In this document: one piece after another, positions 39,074 through 48,505 of the stretch
Layout: each line of letters begins with the position of its first letter
Numbering within the stretch: position 1 is the stretch's first letter
Source of the DNA: Nocardia mikamii NBRC 108933
Lineage (GTDB): Bacteria; Actinomycetota; Actinomycetes; Mycobacteriales; Mycobacteriaceae
Length of the DNA: 64,000 bases
Direction: 5' to 3'
Assembly: GCF_001613505.1 (NCBI RefSeq)
Contig: NZ_BDCM01000003.1
Span: 558,001 to 622,000, forward strand
Notes under the pieces: model-generated
Databases searched by the model: none
What the model saw: only the letters and a program-made list of their open reading frames with translations
Told to the model about the DNA's origin: nothing
Translations under genes and position numbers: made by a program

Positions 39074-39706
39074 ATGTATCGCAATCGAGACGAGCGCACA
39101 TTGTTCGCACCGGCACGTCCGGTAGCGGAGACGAATCGGCGACCGCGCGTCCGGCAACGGTCGGCCTTGGCCGCGGTTGTCGTCGCCGCGGTGCTGGGCA
39201 TCGCCCCCGCCGTGCAGGCGCCCACCGCCGCGGCGGATCAGGACTACGGCGGCGGATGTGTGCTCTACGCCGACAATCCCGCCGCGACGGTCGACGCACT
39301 GCACGACCACTGTTCGGTCGAGCAGCAATATGCGATATTCCGCGCGGCCCCGCGCGGCGATGTCCCGACCGGCGTCACCGACGGCTGGGTGACCAGTCCG
39401 CCCGTGATGGAGACGGTCGCGCCCCCGTTGTGGATCGGCAAGACCTTCTATACCGGTCCCGACGGCGGTAGTCTCACCAACCGCATCACCGCGGCCGGTA
39501 TCGAGGGATTCCCCGCCAACGTCTATGCCGGCCCTTCTCGCATCGACGGCCAACCGGCCTGGCTGCTGGACTACGCACCCTCGATCACGCCACAGATCCT
39601 CGACGAGATTCGCCAGATCACCCCCGGCGTCTGGTTCGGTTACTCCTGGTGGCGTGGGTATTTCCAGACCACTTCGTTGCTGACGTTCGCCCTCACCGAG
39701 CAATAG
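39074..39706 (+). CDS. secreted hypothetical protein
   Basis: 210 residues. A long basic N-region (RPRVRQR) precedes a hydrophobic core (SALAAVVVAAVLGIAPAVQA) and a likely TAAAD cleavage near residue 55. The mature domain has two cysteines (CVLYAD and HCSVEQ) and Trp-rich ends (WFGYSWWRGYFQTTS). No family is recognised. It is divergent from ybaB. Confidence 0.7.
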   Translation: MYRNRDERTLFAPARPVAETNRRPRVRQRSALAAVVVAAVLGIAPAVQAPTAAADQDYGGGCVLYADNPAATVDALHDHCSVEQQYAIFRAAPRGDVPTGVTDGWVTSPPVMETVAPPLWIGKTFYTGPDGGSLTNRITAAGIEGFPANVYAGPSRIDGQPAWLLDYAPSITPQILDEIRQITPGVWFGYSWWRGYFQTTSLLTFALTEQ

Positions 39707-39709
39707 GGC

Positions 39710-39740
39710 TTGACTCTCCCATTGCTGGAGGGTGTTCCCT
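39710..39740 (+). promoter_or_regulatory. MerR-type promoter with 19-bp spacer
   Basis: TTGACT (39710-39715) and TTCCCT (39735-39740) are 19 bp apart, the long spacer that MerR proteins correct by twisting DNA. The spacer contains the inverted arms CTCC (39716-39719) and GGAG (39727-39730). The -10 ends 7 nt before the merR ATG, so the gene is autoregulated and nearly leaderless. Confidence 0.75.
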
Positions 39741-39747
39741 CGTCCTC

Positions 39748-40569
39748 ATGCCCGCGACAGTCTCCATCGGCGAGTTCTCCCGCCTCACCTGTCTCAGTGT
39801 GAAAACGCTGCGGTACTACCACGAGATCGAGTTGCTCGAGCCGGTGTCGGTCGATCCCGGCTCGGGGTATCGGCGGTATTCGACCGCGCAGGTGGAACAG
39901 GCGCACCTGATCCGCCGCCTGCGCGATCTGGATATGCCGATGCCGCAGATCCGCGCGGTCCTCGCGGCGCCGGACCGAGCCACCCGCGATGCCGCACTGG
40001 CCGCACATCTGGAGCGGATGGAAGCGGAGTTGCTGCGGACGCGTGATGTGGTGGCCTCGCTGCGGGCGCTGCTGTCCCCCGGTGCGCCGATCGACGTGCG
40101 GTACCGCCTGGTTCCGGAGTTCGCCGCCTTGGCGATTCGCGCACTGGTGTCGCGGGCGGAGATCGGGGGGTGGTGCGGGGCGGTCTTCCCCCGCCTGTAC
40201 GACGTGCTCGCGATGGCGGGTGTGGCCCCGGCCGGCCCGAGCGGGGCGACGTATTCGGCGGACTTCTTCGAGAACGAGATCGGGGAGGTGGTGGCGTTCG
40301 TTCCGCTGGCAGCGGATCCGGGCGCCGCCTTCGACCGGCACCGGGAGGTCGCGGTGCGGCGATTTCCGCAGCGCCGCTTCGCGATTGCGGTCCACGCCGG
40401 GCCGTTCACCGACTTCGACCGCACCTATGGCGCGCTGGGTTCGCATGTGGCCGAACACGATACCGCGCTGGCGGAGCCGATCCGCGAGATCTACGTGGTC
40501 GGCCCGCAGGACTGCGCGGCCCCGTCCGCGCAGCGCACCGACGTCTGCTGGCCGATCGCACCGGCGTGA
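39748..40569 (+). CDS. MerR-family activator with GyrI/SOUL-like effector domain
   Basis: 273 residues. The DNA-binding part is VSIGEFSRLTCLSVKTLRYYHEIELLEPVSVDPGSGYRRYS with the following HLIRRLRDLDMPMPQIRAVL helix. After a coiled coil, residues 110-270 form a GyrI-like (effector-binding) domain with the EFAALAIRALVSR start, as in BltR/TipA-type drug sensors. It heads an operon with the VOC protein, 59 bp downstream, which may bind or neutralise the inducing compound. Confidence 0.9.
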   Translation: MPATVSIGEFSRLTCLSVKTLRYYHEIELLEPVSVDPGSGYRRYSTAQVEQAHLIRRLRDLDMPMPQIRAVLAAPDRATRDAALAAHLERMEAELLRTRDVVASLRALLSPGAPIDVRYRLVPEFAALAIRALVSRAEIGGWCGAVFPRLYDVLAMAGVAPAGPSGATYSADFFENEIGEVVAFVPLAADPGAAFDRHREVAVRRFPQRRFAIAVHAGPFTDFDRTYGALGSHVAEHDTALAEPIREIYVVGPQDCAAPSAQRTDVCWPIAPA

Positions 40570-40628
40570 TCGGCCGACTGCGATCTGCCGGGCATTTTCA
40601 CGAATTTCTCACCAAGAGAGGACATTTC

Positions 40629-40982
40629 ATGTCGATCAATCTGGCCGCCGTCACCTTCGACTGCCGCGACGCCGCCGCCTTGGCGAACTTCTACGCACAG
40701 TTGCTGGAGCGTCCGGTGGACGCGGACGCCAACGAGTATTTCGCCTCGATCGGCCGCGGTGACGACCGCGGCCCGGGGCTGATGTTCATCCAGGTTCCCG
40801 ACAAGACCCCGGGCAAGAACGTGGTCCACCTCGATCTGAGCGCACCGGACTGGCGCGCTCAGATCGAGCGGGCGGTCTCGCTGGGCGCGAAACACATCGG
40901 CGACTTCGAGGAATACGGCGTGCAGTGGGTCACCCTCACCGACCCCGAGGGCAACCTGTTCGACATCGCCCACCAGCACTGA
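40629..40982 (+). CDS. VOC/glyoxalase-bleomycin-resistance family protein
   Basis: 117 residues, one betaalphabetabetabeta pair: INLAAVTFDCRDAAALANFYAQLLERPV, NVVHLDLSAPDW, and the closing QWVTLTDPEGNLFDIAHQ. In this family the His/Glu residues of strand ends bind metal or the molecule itself. GAGAGGA precedes the ATG. Co-transcription with a drug-sensing MerR suggests a resistance or detoxification role. Confidence 0.88.
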   Translation: MSINLAAVTFDCRDAAALANFYAQLLERPVDADANEYFASIGRGDDRGPGLMFIQVPDKTPGKNVVHLDLSAPDWRAQIERAVSLGAKHIGDFEEYGVQWVTLTDPEGNLFDIAHQH

Positions 40983-41054
40983 CCCGCTCCGGGAAGGTGC
41001 AGGCAAGCACTCCCCGGGTCGGCGGATCACCCGCCGGAGCGAAGCGGAGGCAGA

Positions 41055-41489
41055 CTAACTCAGCTCGCGCTTCAGGTTTTCCAGAACCTCGGCCTGGATC
41101 TTCTTCAGGCCGAGCGGGGCGAAGATGCCCTCGAAGAAGCCGGGGACTCCGCCCGCACCCTTCCAGCTGGTGCGGACCGTCACCTGCGAACCCTCACCCG
41201 AAGGGGTGACGGTCCAGGTGGTGACCAGCGTGGAATTCGAATCCCGCTCGGTCACCATCGAATCGGAGACCGAGACGACCGCGTGGACGTTGCGGGAGCG
41301 CTTCTGCGTCGCCTGCAGCGTCCATTCGGCGACGGTTCCGGCGCCCTTTCCGCCTTCGAGCACCTTGTAGTCGTGGTAGTGCGAAGACAGGATGCGGGGG
41401 CGCACATCCTGATAGTCCGCGATCGCTTCCAGCGCACGCTGCGGTTCCGCAGCGACGACGGTCGAGCTGGATGCACTGACCTGTCCCAC
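41055..41489 (-). CDS. SRPBCC family protein (Rv3718c-like)
   Basis: 144 residues. STVVAAEPQRALEAIADYQDVRPRIL, a strand-rich middle, and the long final helix GFFEGIFAPLGLKKIQAEVLENLKREL give a START-like cavity. Its place beside the FAD enzyme/methyltransferase pair and near recR-ybaB matches Rv3718c in M. tuberculosis. It is divergent from the lipid genes, so a role in lipid handling is plausible but unproven. Confidence 0.87.
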   Translation of the reverse strand: MGQVSASSSTVVAAEPQRALEAIADYQDVRPRILSSHYHDYKVLEGGKGAGTVAEWTLQATQKRSRNVHAVVSVSDSMVTERDSNSTLVTTWTVTPSGEGSQVTVRTSWKGAGGVPGFFEGIFAPLGLKKIQAEVLENLKRELS

Positions 41490-41884
41490 AATGAGCTCCT
41501 AGTCGATCCGGGGTCGTTCGGGTTTGTTCGGGCCGTTCTGCGGGGCCATGCTACGCCGCGTCCGGTGCAGTTCCGGACCGGCAGACGCGGTTTCGCTCGG
41601 CCCGCGGCTACGCCCGGGGGGGATGAGGTGTCGAGCGTCCCTATCGACCCCGATCCGGAACGCTCGTTCCGGGACGGGCGACGAATTTCGACGGGTTCGC
41701 CACAAGCCCCGAGACGGGACACAGCCGCACGATTCCGCTCGGAAACATGTCCGCGAGCTGGGCGGATGACCCATAAGCGCGGGCCCGGCCCGTGATCGAA
41801 CGCAATGCAACATATGCGTGAAGAATCGCGCCCATAGGTACCCTCGCGGTGGCCGGGGGAAACCAGGAGAGATAGCGTCAGGGG
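41490..41884. other. 395-bp gap with promoter of the lipid-methylation pair
   Basis: No gene seen. TAGGTACCCT at 41836-41845 looks like a -10 region for the downstream pair, and CAGGAG near 41870 may help translation. The rest is noncoding-like with scattered stops in all frames. Confidence 0.35.
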
Positions 41885-43342
41885 GTGGCAGTGAGTCTGT
41901 TGGGGAAGGCCGGCCGCGCGCCGGCCGCACGCGAATCAGGTTTTGCCGCGCACCGAGAAGGTGTCGAGCGTCTGCTCGCCAGCTATCGTGCGATTCCTTC
42001 GGATGCCAACGTGCGGTTGGCGAAAAAGACGTCGAACCTGTTTCGCGCCCGGGCGAAGAACCCCGCACCCGGACTGGATGTTTCGGGGCTGAACCGGGTG
42101 ATCGCGGTCGATCCCCAGGCGAAAACCGCGGATGTGGCCGGTATGACGACCTACGAGGATCTGGTCGCCGCCACCCTGCCGTACGGTCTGGCGCCCTTCG
42201 TGGTTCCGCAGTTGAAGACGATCACGCTGGGTGGCGCGGTCACCGGCCTGGGAATCGAATCGACGTCGTTCCGCAACGGTTTGCCGCACGAATCCGTCCT
42301 CGAGATCGACGTGCTGACCGGTGCGGGCGAGATCATCACCGCCACCCCGGACGGCGAATACGCCGATCTGTTCCGCGGTTTCCCGAATTCCTATGGCACG
42401 CTCGGCTATTCGACTCGCCTGAAGATCGAACTGGAATCGGTGCAGCCGTATGTGGCACTGCGCCATGTACGTTTCCACGATCTGGGCGAACTCGAAACCG
42501 TGATGGCACAGATCGTCACCGACCGCAGCTACGGCGGCGAGCGGGTCGACTATCTCGACGGCGCGGTATTCACCGCCGAGGAGAGCTATCTCGTCCTGGG
42601 TCGCCAGACCGACGAGCCCGGCCCGGTCAGCGACTACACCGGGATGGATATCTACTACCAGTCCCTGCGGCACGACAGCGCCGAGCCCAAGCGCGACCGG
42701 CTGACCATCCACGACTATCTGTGGCGCTGGGACACCGACTGGTTCTGGTGCTCACGGGCATTCGGCACCCAGAACCCGAAGATCCGCCGGTTCTGGCCGA
42801 AGCAGTACCGCCGCTCGAGCTTCTATTGGAAGCTGATCGCACTCGATCACAAATACAACATCGGCGACAAGCTCCAGGCACGCAAGGGAAATCCGCCGCA
42901 GGAGCGCGTGGTACAGGACATCGAGGTGCCGATCGAGCGCACCGCCGATTTCCTGCACTGGTTCCTGCGCGAAATTCCGATCGAACCGCTGTGGCTGTGC
43001 CCGCTCAGGCTGCGCGACAGTGCGGAAGTACCGGGCAAACCCGAGGATCCGTCGCGTCCGTGGCCGCTGTATCCGCTGGAACCGGATCGCACCTACGTCA
43101 ATGTCGGTTTCTGGTCGGCGGTGCCCGAACAGCCCGGGCAGATCGAGGGTGCGGCCAATCGCGCGATCGAGGACGAGGTCGCCCGCCTGGACGGGCACAA
43201 GTCCCTCTACTCGGATTCCTACTACGCAGAAGACGATTTCGCGCGCCTCTACGGAGGCGATCACTACGCGAATCTGAAGAAACGATACGACCCCGATCAT
43301 CGTTTGCTGGATTTGTATTCGAAGGCGGTGCAACGCAAGTGA
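41885..43342 (+). CDS. FAD-linked reductase of branched fatty-acid synthesis (TmsA/BfaB-like, Rv3719 counterpart)
   Basis: 485 residues. The FAD_binding_4 domain is visible: VSGLNRVIAVDPQAKTADVAGMTTYEDLVAATLPYG, then PQLKTITLGGAVTGLGIESTSFRNGLPHESV and the FPNSYGTLGYSTRL pyrophosphate region. It resembles plant DIMINUTO/DWF1 and the TmsA/BfaB enzyme that reduces the 10-methylene intermediate to 10-methylstearate. Its GTGA overlap with the methyltransferase supports a shared pathway. A GTG six bases later is an alternative start. Confidence 0.85.
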   Translation: MAVSLLGKAGRAPAARESGFAAHREGVERLLASYRAIPSDANVRLAKKTSNLFRARAKNPAPGLDVSGLNRVIAVDPQAKTADVAGMTTYEDLVAATLPYGLAPFVVPQLKTITLGGAVTGLGIESTSFRNGLPHESVLEIDVLTGAGEIITATPDGEYADLFRGFPNSYGTLGYSTRLKIELESVQPYVALRHVRFHDLGELETVMAQIVTDRSYGGERVDYLDGAVFTAEESYLVLGRQTDEPGPVSDYTGMDIYYQSLRHDSAEPKRDRLTIHDYLWRWDTDWFWCSRAFGTQNPKIRRFWPKQYRRSSFYWKLIALDHKYNIGDKLQARKGNPPQERVVQDIEVPIERTADFLHWFLREIPIEPLWLCPLRLRDSAEVPGKPEDPSRPWPLYPLEPDRTYVNVGFWSAVPEQPGQIEGAANRAIEDEVARLDGHKSLYSDSYYAEDDFARLYGGDHYANLKKRYDPDHRLLDLYSKAVQRK

Positions 43343-44658
43343 CGACATTCAAGGATTCCCAGCTGCCCCCGTTCTCGGAGCTGGGAACGAAACTCAGCAT
43401 TGCCGACATCTTCGAGACGCTCGTCGACGGCGGCGTCCCGATCCGGTTCTCCGCCTACGACGGCAGCAGCACCGGACCCGACGATTCGAAGTTCAGCCTC
43501 GAGATCACGACGCCGCGGGGTATCAACTACATCGCCACAGCACCGGGCGATCTCGGCATGGCGCGGGCCTACATCTCCGGCGATATGGCGGTCGACGGCG
43601 TCCACCCGGGCGACCCGTACGACATCCTCAAGGCGATGACCGACCTGAAGTTCCGGCGGCCCTCGGCGCTGGCACTGGTCACCATCGCGCGCTCGCTGGG
43701 CTGGGACGCTCTCAAGCCGATCGCGCCGCCGCCGCAGGAGACGCTGCCGCGCTGGCGGCGCATCGCGCTCGAGGGGCTGCGGCATTCGAAGAACCGCGAC
43801 GCCGAGGTGATCCACCATCACTACGACGTGTCCAACCGGTTCTACGAACTGGTGCTCGGCCCGTCGATGACCTACACCTGCGCCTGCTACGCCGACGAGA
43901 ACCAGACCCTCGAAGAGGCCCAGGAGAACAAGTACCGCCTGGTGTTCGAGAAACTGCGGCTGAAAGAAGGCGATCGACTTCTCGATATCGGCTGCGGCTG
44001 GGGTGGCATGGTCCGCTACGCGGCCCGGCGCGGCGTCAAGGTCATCGGCGCCACCCTGTCCAAGGAACAGGCCGAATGGGCGCAGGCCAAGATCGTCGAG
44101 GAGGGTCTGCAGGACCTTGCCGAGGTCCGCCACAGCGACTACCGCGATATCGCCGAATCCGGTTTCGACGCGCTGTCCTCGATCGGCCTCACCGAGCACA
44201 TCGGGGTGCAGAACTACCCGAGCTATTTCGGCTTCATCAAGAGCAAGCTGCGCGACGGCGGCCTGTTCCTGAACCACTGCATCACCCGCCCCGACAACAC
44301 CCGCACGACCAAGGCCGGCGACTTCATCGACCGTTACGTCTTCCCGGACGGTGAGCTGATCGGTTCCGGGCGCATCATCTCCGATATCCAGAACATCGGG
44401 CTCGAGGTGGTGCACGAGGAGAATCTGCGCCCGCACTACGCGCTGACCCTGCACGAATGGTGCAAGAACCTGGTCGCGAACTGGGACGAGTGCGTCGCGG
44501 AGGTCGGTGAGGGCACGGCCAAGGTGTGGGGCCTGTACATGGCCGGCTCCCAGCTGGGCTTCGAGCGCAACGTGGTGCAGCTGCACCAGGTGCTCGGGAT
44601 GAAGCTCGGGAACGAGCAGACCTGGGACGTGCCGCTGCGTCCCTGGTGGAACGCCTGA
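43339..44658 (+). CDS. cyclopropane/10-methylene fatty-acid methyltransferase (UfaA/TmsB-like, Rv3720 counterpart)
   Basis: 439 residues. An N-terminal extension of about 150 residues precedes the Mycolic_acid_MTase domain: HHHYDVSNRFYELVLGPSMTYTCACY, SAM motif LLDIGCGWGGMVRYAARRGV, LSKEQAEWAQAK and SIGLTEHIGVQNYPSYF. It transfers methyl from SAM to a phospholipid-bound oleoyl chain. The GTG overlaps the upstream stop, and a strong terminator follows. The pair probably makes tuberculostearic-type lipids; M. tuberculosis has two such pairs, and synteny assigns this to Rv3719-Rv3720. Confidence 0.92.
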   Translation: MTTFKDSQLPPFSELGTKLSIADIFETLVDGGVPIRFSAYDGSSTGPDDSKFSLEITTPRGINYIATAPGDLGMARAYISGDMAVDGVHPGDPYDILKAMTDLKFRRPSALALVTIARSLGWDALKPIAPPPQETLPRWRRIALEGLRHSKNRDAEVIHHHYDVSNRFYELVLGPSMTYTCACYADENQTLEEAQENKYRLVFEKLRLKEGDRLLDIGCGWGGMVRYAARRGVKVIGATLSKEQAEWAQAKIVEEGLQDLAEVRHSDYRDIAESGFDALSSIGLTEHIGVQNYPSYFGFIKSKLRDGGLFLNHCITRPDNTRTTKAGDFIDRYVFPDGELIGSGRIISDIQNIGLEVVHEENLRPHYALTLHEWCKNLVANWDECVAEVGEGTAKVWGLYMAGSQLGFERNVVQLHQVLGMKLGNEQTWDVPLRPWWNA

Positions 44659-44676
44659 TTCGGCACGAAACGTGGT

Positions 44677-44718
44677 GCCGGCGGGCCGGATTCGTGGTGA
44701 CGAATCCGGCCCGCCGGC
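44677..44718. terminator. perfect 19-bp bidirectional terminator
   Basis: GCCGGCGGGCCGGATTCGT and ACGAATCCGGCCCGCCGGC are exact complements around a GGTG loop, between the converging methyltransferase and pknK genes. It is the strongest hairpin seen in the window. Confidence 0.9.
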
Positions 44719-44722
44719 GTTC

Positions 44723-47700
44723 TCAGTGCAGCAGTGCGTTCAGGAACGGCCGCGGAATATCGAACGATCCGGTGCCCTCACCGGCGAGCAGCATGTCGTC
44801 ACGCAGTGAATGCAGCAGATAGCTCAATTCCGGGCCGGCGTCGAGAAGTGGTCTGGTCCAGCCCAATCGGGCACAGCGGTCCAGCGCCGGCAGCAGTGAG
44901 GTGATCGCCTCGCCGTTCCATCCGGCGACCGACAGGCATTCGACCAGCAGTAGCGCGGCATCCAATTCCGCTCGGGGACGGTTCTGTTCGACCATCCGGC
45001 CGTAGAGCGCGCGCGCCCGTTTCACCGCCGATTCGAGGCCCTCGGCCTCCGCGTTCGCCCCGTCCAGACCGCGATAGTGCCGCGCCAGCAGCACCCGCAC
45101 GGCGGCGACCTCCTCCGCCTCGGTGGTGAGGGCGACGGTGCCCGCAGACTGGCGCAGCACCGGTGCCGGCGGCTCCGGCCCGGCGGGTGGCTCGACCAGC
45201 CCCAACCGCAGCCGTTCCGCCCGGATGTGGGCGGCCATGCGCGGGAGTTTGCGCTCGGCGGCCATCCGCGCGCCGTCGTCGAGCCGGGCGCGGGCGGTCT
45301 CGGTATCGCCGAGCACCGCCTTGACCCGCGCACCCACGACGAAGGTGGTGATCATGAAATCCACCGCACCGATCCGCGCCGGCAACCGATGGCTCTGCTC
45401 GAGCAGCCGATCGGCCGCCTCCAAGTCGCCGCGCCGATAGGTCAGCTCCCCCAGCAGCGCCGCGGCCACCCGCACCGCGTGCGAGCGCGGGCCCGAGCGC
45501 TCCCGCCCGATCTGCCATGCCTTCTCGTAACACCGAGTGGCGGTGTCGATATCGAGCTGTTCATAGGCGACCGCACCGGTGTTGAGCAGTCCCAGCACCA
45601 CACCGAGCGGATCCTTGGACCTGCTGTGATAGGGCGCGGCCCAATCCTGAATGGCCAGCGCGCCGTCGAAATCGAAGTCGCACAAGCGCACGAACGACAC
45701 CAGATTCGCGGCTGTGGAGACCGTCCACGGCGGGAGTTCGTCGGGCTCCTCCAGACACGGCAGCACCTTCTCGAGCACACCGTCGGTACGGTCGCGGGCC
45801 ACCAGGTCGGCGGCCGACAACACCGCGGCTTCACACCGCTGGCGGGTGGCATCGGCATCCGAGGGTGAGCTGCGGGCGAGCATATTCGACAGGCGTCCGA
45901 GCGCGGTGCGGGCCGCTCCGGACTGCTGCAGGTTGATATTGGCCCGCGCCAGCGTCATCAACAGCTTCGACCGCGAAGTCACCTGCTGCACAGGTAGTTT
46001 GGACACGGTGCCGAGCAGGGTCGCCAGGCGGGAGGTGTCGATCAGATCCATCCCGCCGTTCTCGACCAGATCCACCGCCATCTTCAGGTCGGTGGCGGCC
46101 AGGGCATGGTCCACCGACTTGCGCAGTTGCTGATGTTCGGCGTACCAGCGAGACGCCTTGCGGTGCAACGACTTCAACTTGCCGGGATGCACTCGTTCGA
46201 GCCGGGCACGCAACTGCTCGGCGAACAGCGGCTGGATCCGGAACCAGCCCGGATCGTGTTCGACGCGGGTGACGAACAGTTCGCGCTGTTGCGCCTGCTC
46301 CAGCAGTTGCTCGGCATCCGGTTCGCCGCTGAGCGCCGCGGCCAGCCCGCCGTTGAGTTTCTCCGCGACCGAGATCGACATGAGGAATTCGAGCATGCGC
46401 GGTTCGAGCCCCGCCAGCACGTTCTCGGCCAGATACTCCCGGATGGCCTGGTTTCCGCCCGACAGATGGGCGATCAGCCGCGCCGGATCCACCGGAGCGC
46501 CCGTCGTTGCCCCGCGCAGCGACAAGCTGACCAGCTGGATCGCCGCCGGCCATCCGTCGGTGGCGGCGTGGATCTGCTCGACCTGTTCATCGGTGAGCGG
46601 AAACTTGTTGCGCTCCAACAAGATCTGCCGCGTCTCGGCGAGCGTGAGCCGCAGTTCGTGACTGCCGATCTCGACCAGCTCGTCGCACACCCGCATCCGG
46701 CTCAGCGGCAGACCGGCCTGCTCGCGGGTGGTGATCACGAAGCGCAGATGGTGACATCCGTTCTCCAGCAACGCATCCATCACCCGGTGCGCGCCTTCGT
46801 CGGTGACCCGATCCCAGTTCTCCACCACCACCACGACGACCTGCCCGCCGCTGTGGACCTCGTCGATCAGCGTGGAGATCGCATAGGGCACCGCCTCCGC
46901 GGGGCGTTCCTCGAGCACCTCCGCCAAACCGGAACCGATATCCGGCGCCACGCGCCGGATCGCCTGGATCAGATGGGCCAGCAGCCACACCTCGTTGTCG
47001 TCGTCGTGATCGATCCCGATCCACGCCACCGCGATGCCGTCGGCGGCGAGTTCGGTGCGCCACTGTGCGGCGATCGTACTTTTTCCGAAGCCCGCCGGAC
47101 CGTGGATCACGGCCAAGCGGCGGCGGCCACCCGTGCGCAGGATATCGAGCAGCCGGGGCCGGGCAATCGGCTCGCGGGCCGGGGTCGGCGGACGGAATTT
47201 CGTTGCGGCCGTAGGCGGTAGCGTCGCAGGCTGGGCGAGGCCGGACGGCCCCGGCGTGCGCAGCGCGGGCAGGCCGAGGACAGCGCGGCTGCGGCGCGAG
47301 GTGATCGGATAAGCCGTCGTTGCGGGTTCGGCCGTGCGGCCGTCGGTGGTTTCGCCGTCGAGCAGAGCCATCTCGTCGGCCGTCTCCCCGTGCGCGATCT
47401 GCACGGCCCGCATGTCCTGCCCGAACTCCAGGGCCGAGGCCGGGCGATCGGCCGGATCCTGAGCCATCGCCGATTCGATCACGCCCGCCACATCGGCCGG
47501 AATGTCCTGTTCCCGCAGGTCGGGAACCGGCTGGGTGGTGATCCGCAGGAATTGGGCGACCACCCGCTCACCGGAGCGGCGTTCGAAGGCGGCGTGCCCG
47601 GTCAGCAGCGCGAACAGCGTGGCGCCCAAACCGTACACATCGGACCGCACGGTCGGTTCCTCACCTTTGAGCACCTCGGGCGCGGTGAAGGCCGGCGATC

Positions 47701-48307
47701 CGGTGATCATGCTGGTCGAGGTCTGAAAACCACCCGGAATGCGCGCGATGCCGAAATCGGTCAACTGCGGTTCACCGTAGCGGCTCAGCAGCACGTTCGC
47801 CGGTTTCACATCGCGATGCAGCACGTGCACGCGATGCGCGCTCTCGATCGCGCCCGCGAGTTTCACGCCCACCCGCAGCGAATCCGACCAGCTCAGCGGG
47901 CCGTGATCGCGAATCAGCTGTTCCAGCGAGCCGTGCGCGGCGAACGGCATGACGAGGAACGGCAGGCCACTGGGCGTGACGTCGACCTGCAGGACGTCGA
48001 CGATATTCGGATGGCCCGACAGCCGGCCCATGGCATGTTCCTCGCGCAGGAACCGCTCCCGGCTCTCCTCGTCGATCTCCGAGGACAGCACCTTCACCGC
48101 CACCACGCGATCCAGCGCCCGCTGCGCACAGCGATAGACCACCCCGAAACCGCCGCGCCCGATCTCCTGGGCATCGAACAGTCCCATCGCCTCGAGTTCG
48201 TCGGCGATGCGAATCGGTTGGTAGCGCTGGGTATTCGCCCCCGCGGCTACCCCCGAGTCCGCCGCGGGGTCGTCCGTGCTGGGGCCCTTGCCCGTTTGTG
48301 GGTTCAT
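44723..48307 (-). CDS. pknK: Ser/Thr protein kinase fused to MalT-like NTPase-TPR region
   Basis: 1194 residues. The kinase domain (about 40-300) has GRGGFGVVY, Lys72 in VAVKV, HRDVKPAN with Asp166, and DFG at 184-186, so it is active-looking. Next comes a STAND-type NTPase, Walker A IHGPAGFGKST (403-411) and VVVVVENWDRV as Walker B, then a long TPR-like helical region. This is the architecture of M. tuberculosis PknK (1110 residues), which controls growth and phosphorylates regulators. No C-terminal LuxR helix-turn-helix is seen. The ATG follows GAGGTGG. Confidence 0.94.
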   Translation of the reverse strand: MNPQTGKGPSTDDPAADSGVAAGANTQRYQPIRIADELEAMGLFDAQEIGRGGFGVVYRCAQRALDRVVAVKVLSSEIDEESRERFLREEHAMGRLSGHPNIVDVLQVDVTPSGLPFLVMPFAAHGSLEQLIRDHGPLSWSDSLRVGVKLAGAIESAHRVHVLHRDVKPANVLLSRYGEPQLTDFGIARIPGGFQTSTSMITGSPAFTAPEVLKGEEPTVRSDVYGLGATLFALLTGHAAFERRSGERVVAQFLRITTQPVPDLREQDIPADVAGVIESAMAQDPADRPASALEFGQDMRAVQIAHGETADEMALLDGETTDGRTAEPATTAYPITSRRSRAVLGLPALRTPGPSGLAQPATLPPTAATKFRPPTPAREPIARPRLLDILRTGGRRRLAVIHGPAGFGKSTIAAQWRTELAADGIAVAWIGIDHDDDNEVWLLAHLIQAIRRVAPDIGSGLAEVLEERPAEAVPYAISTLIDEVHSGGQVVVVVVENWDRVTDEGAHRVMDALLENGCHHLRFVITTREQAGLPLSRMRVCDELVEIGSHELRLTLAETRQILLERNKFPLTDEQVEQIHAATDGWPAAIQLVSLSLRGATTGAPVDPARLIAHLSGGNQAIREYLAENVLAGLEPRMLEFLMSISVAEKLNGGLAAALSGEPDAEQLLEQAQQRELFVTRVEHDPGWFRIQPLFAEQLRARLERVHPGKLKSLHRKASRWYAEHQQLRKSVDHALAATDLKMAVDLVENGGMDLIDTSRLATLLGTVSKLPVQQVTSRSKLLMTLARANINLQQSGAARTALGRLSNMLARSSPSDADATRQRCEAAVLSAADLVARDRTDGVLEKVLPCLEEPDELPPWTVSTAANLVSFVRLCDFDFDGALAIQDWAAPYHSRSKDPLGVVLGLLNTGAVAYEQLDIDTATRCYEKAWQIGRERSGPRSHAVRVAAALLGELTYRRGDLEAADRLLEQSHRLPARIGAVDFMITTFVVGARVKAVLGDTETARARLDDGARMAAERKLPRMAAHIRAERLRLGLVEPPAGPEPPAPVLRQSAGTVALTTEAEEVAAVRVLLARHYRGLDGANAEAEGLESAVKRARALYGRMVEQNRPRAELDAALLLVECLSVAGWNGEAITSLLPALDRCARLGWTRPLLDAGPELSYLLHSLRDDMLLAGEGTGSFDIPRPFLNALLH

Positions 48308-48441
48308 CTGGCCACCTCGAACGTTCCGCCCTCATTCCAACGTAGCGCGGTCCGTGCGCATCCGGGCGCAGTTCCGGTCGCTTCGAGTCGCGACCGTTTC
48401 CGTCGGCCGCGCCCATGCGGGTGAGGGCGACGAGACAGCAA

Positions 48442-48477
48442 ACGGCCCGGATCACGCGGGAACGTGATCCGGGCCGT
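48442..48477 (-). terminator. terminator of the fadA-fadB operon
   Basis: ACGGCCCGGATCACG pairs perfectly with CGTGATCCGGGCCGT (15 bp, CGGGAA loop). On the minus strand it is followed by TTTGCTGT, 28 nt after the fadB stop. Confidence 0.85.
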
Positions 48478-48505
48478 CCCAGGGAATCTCGGCGTGGCGA
48501 GAACC

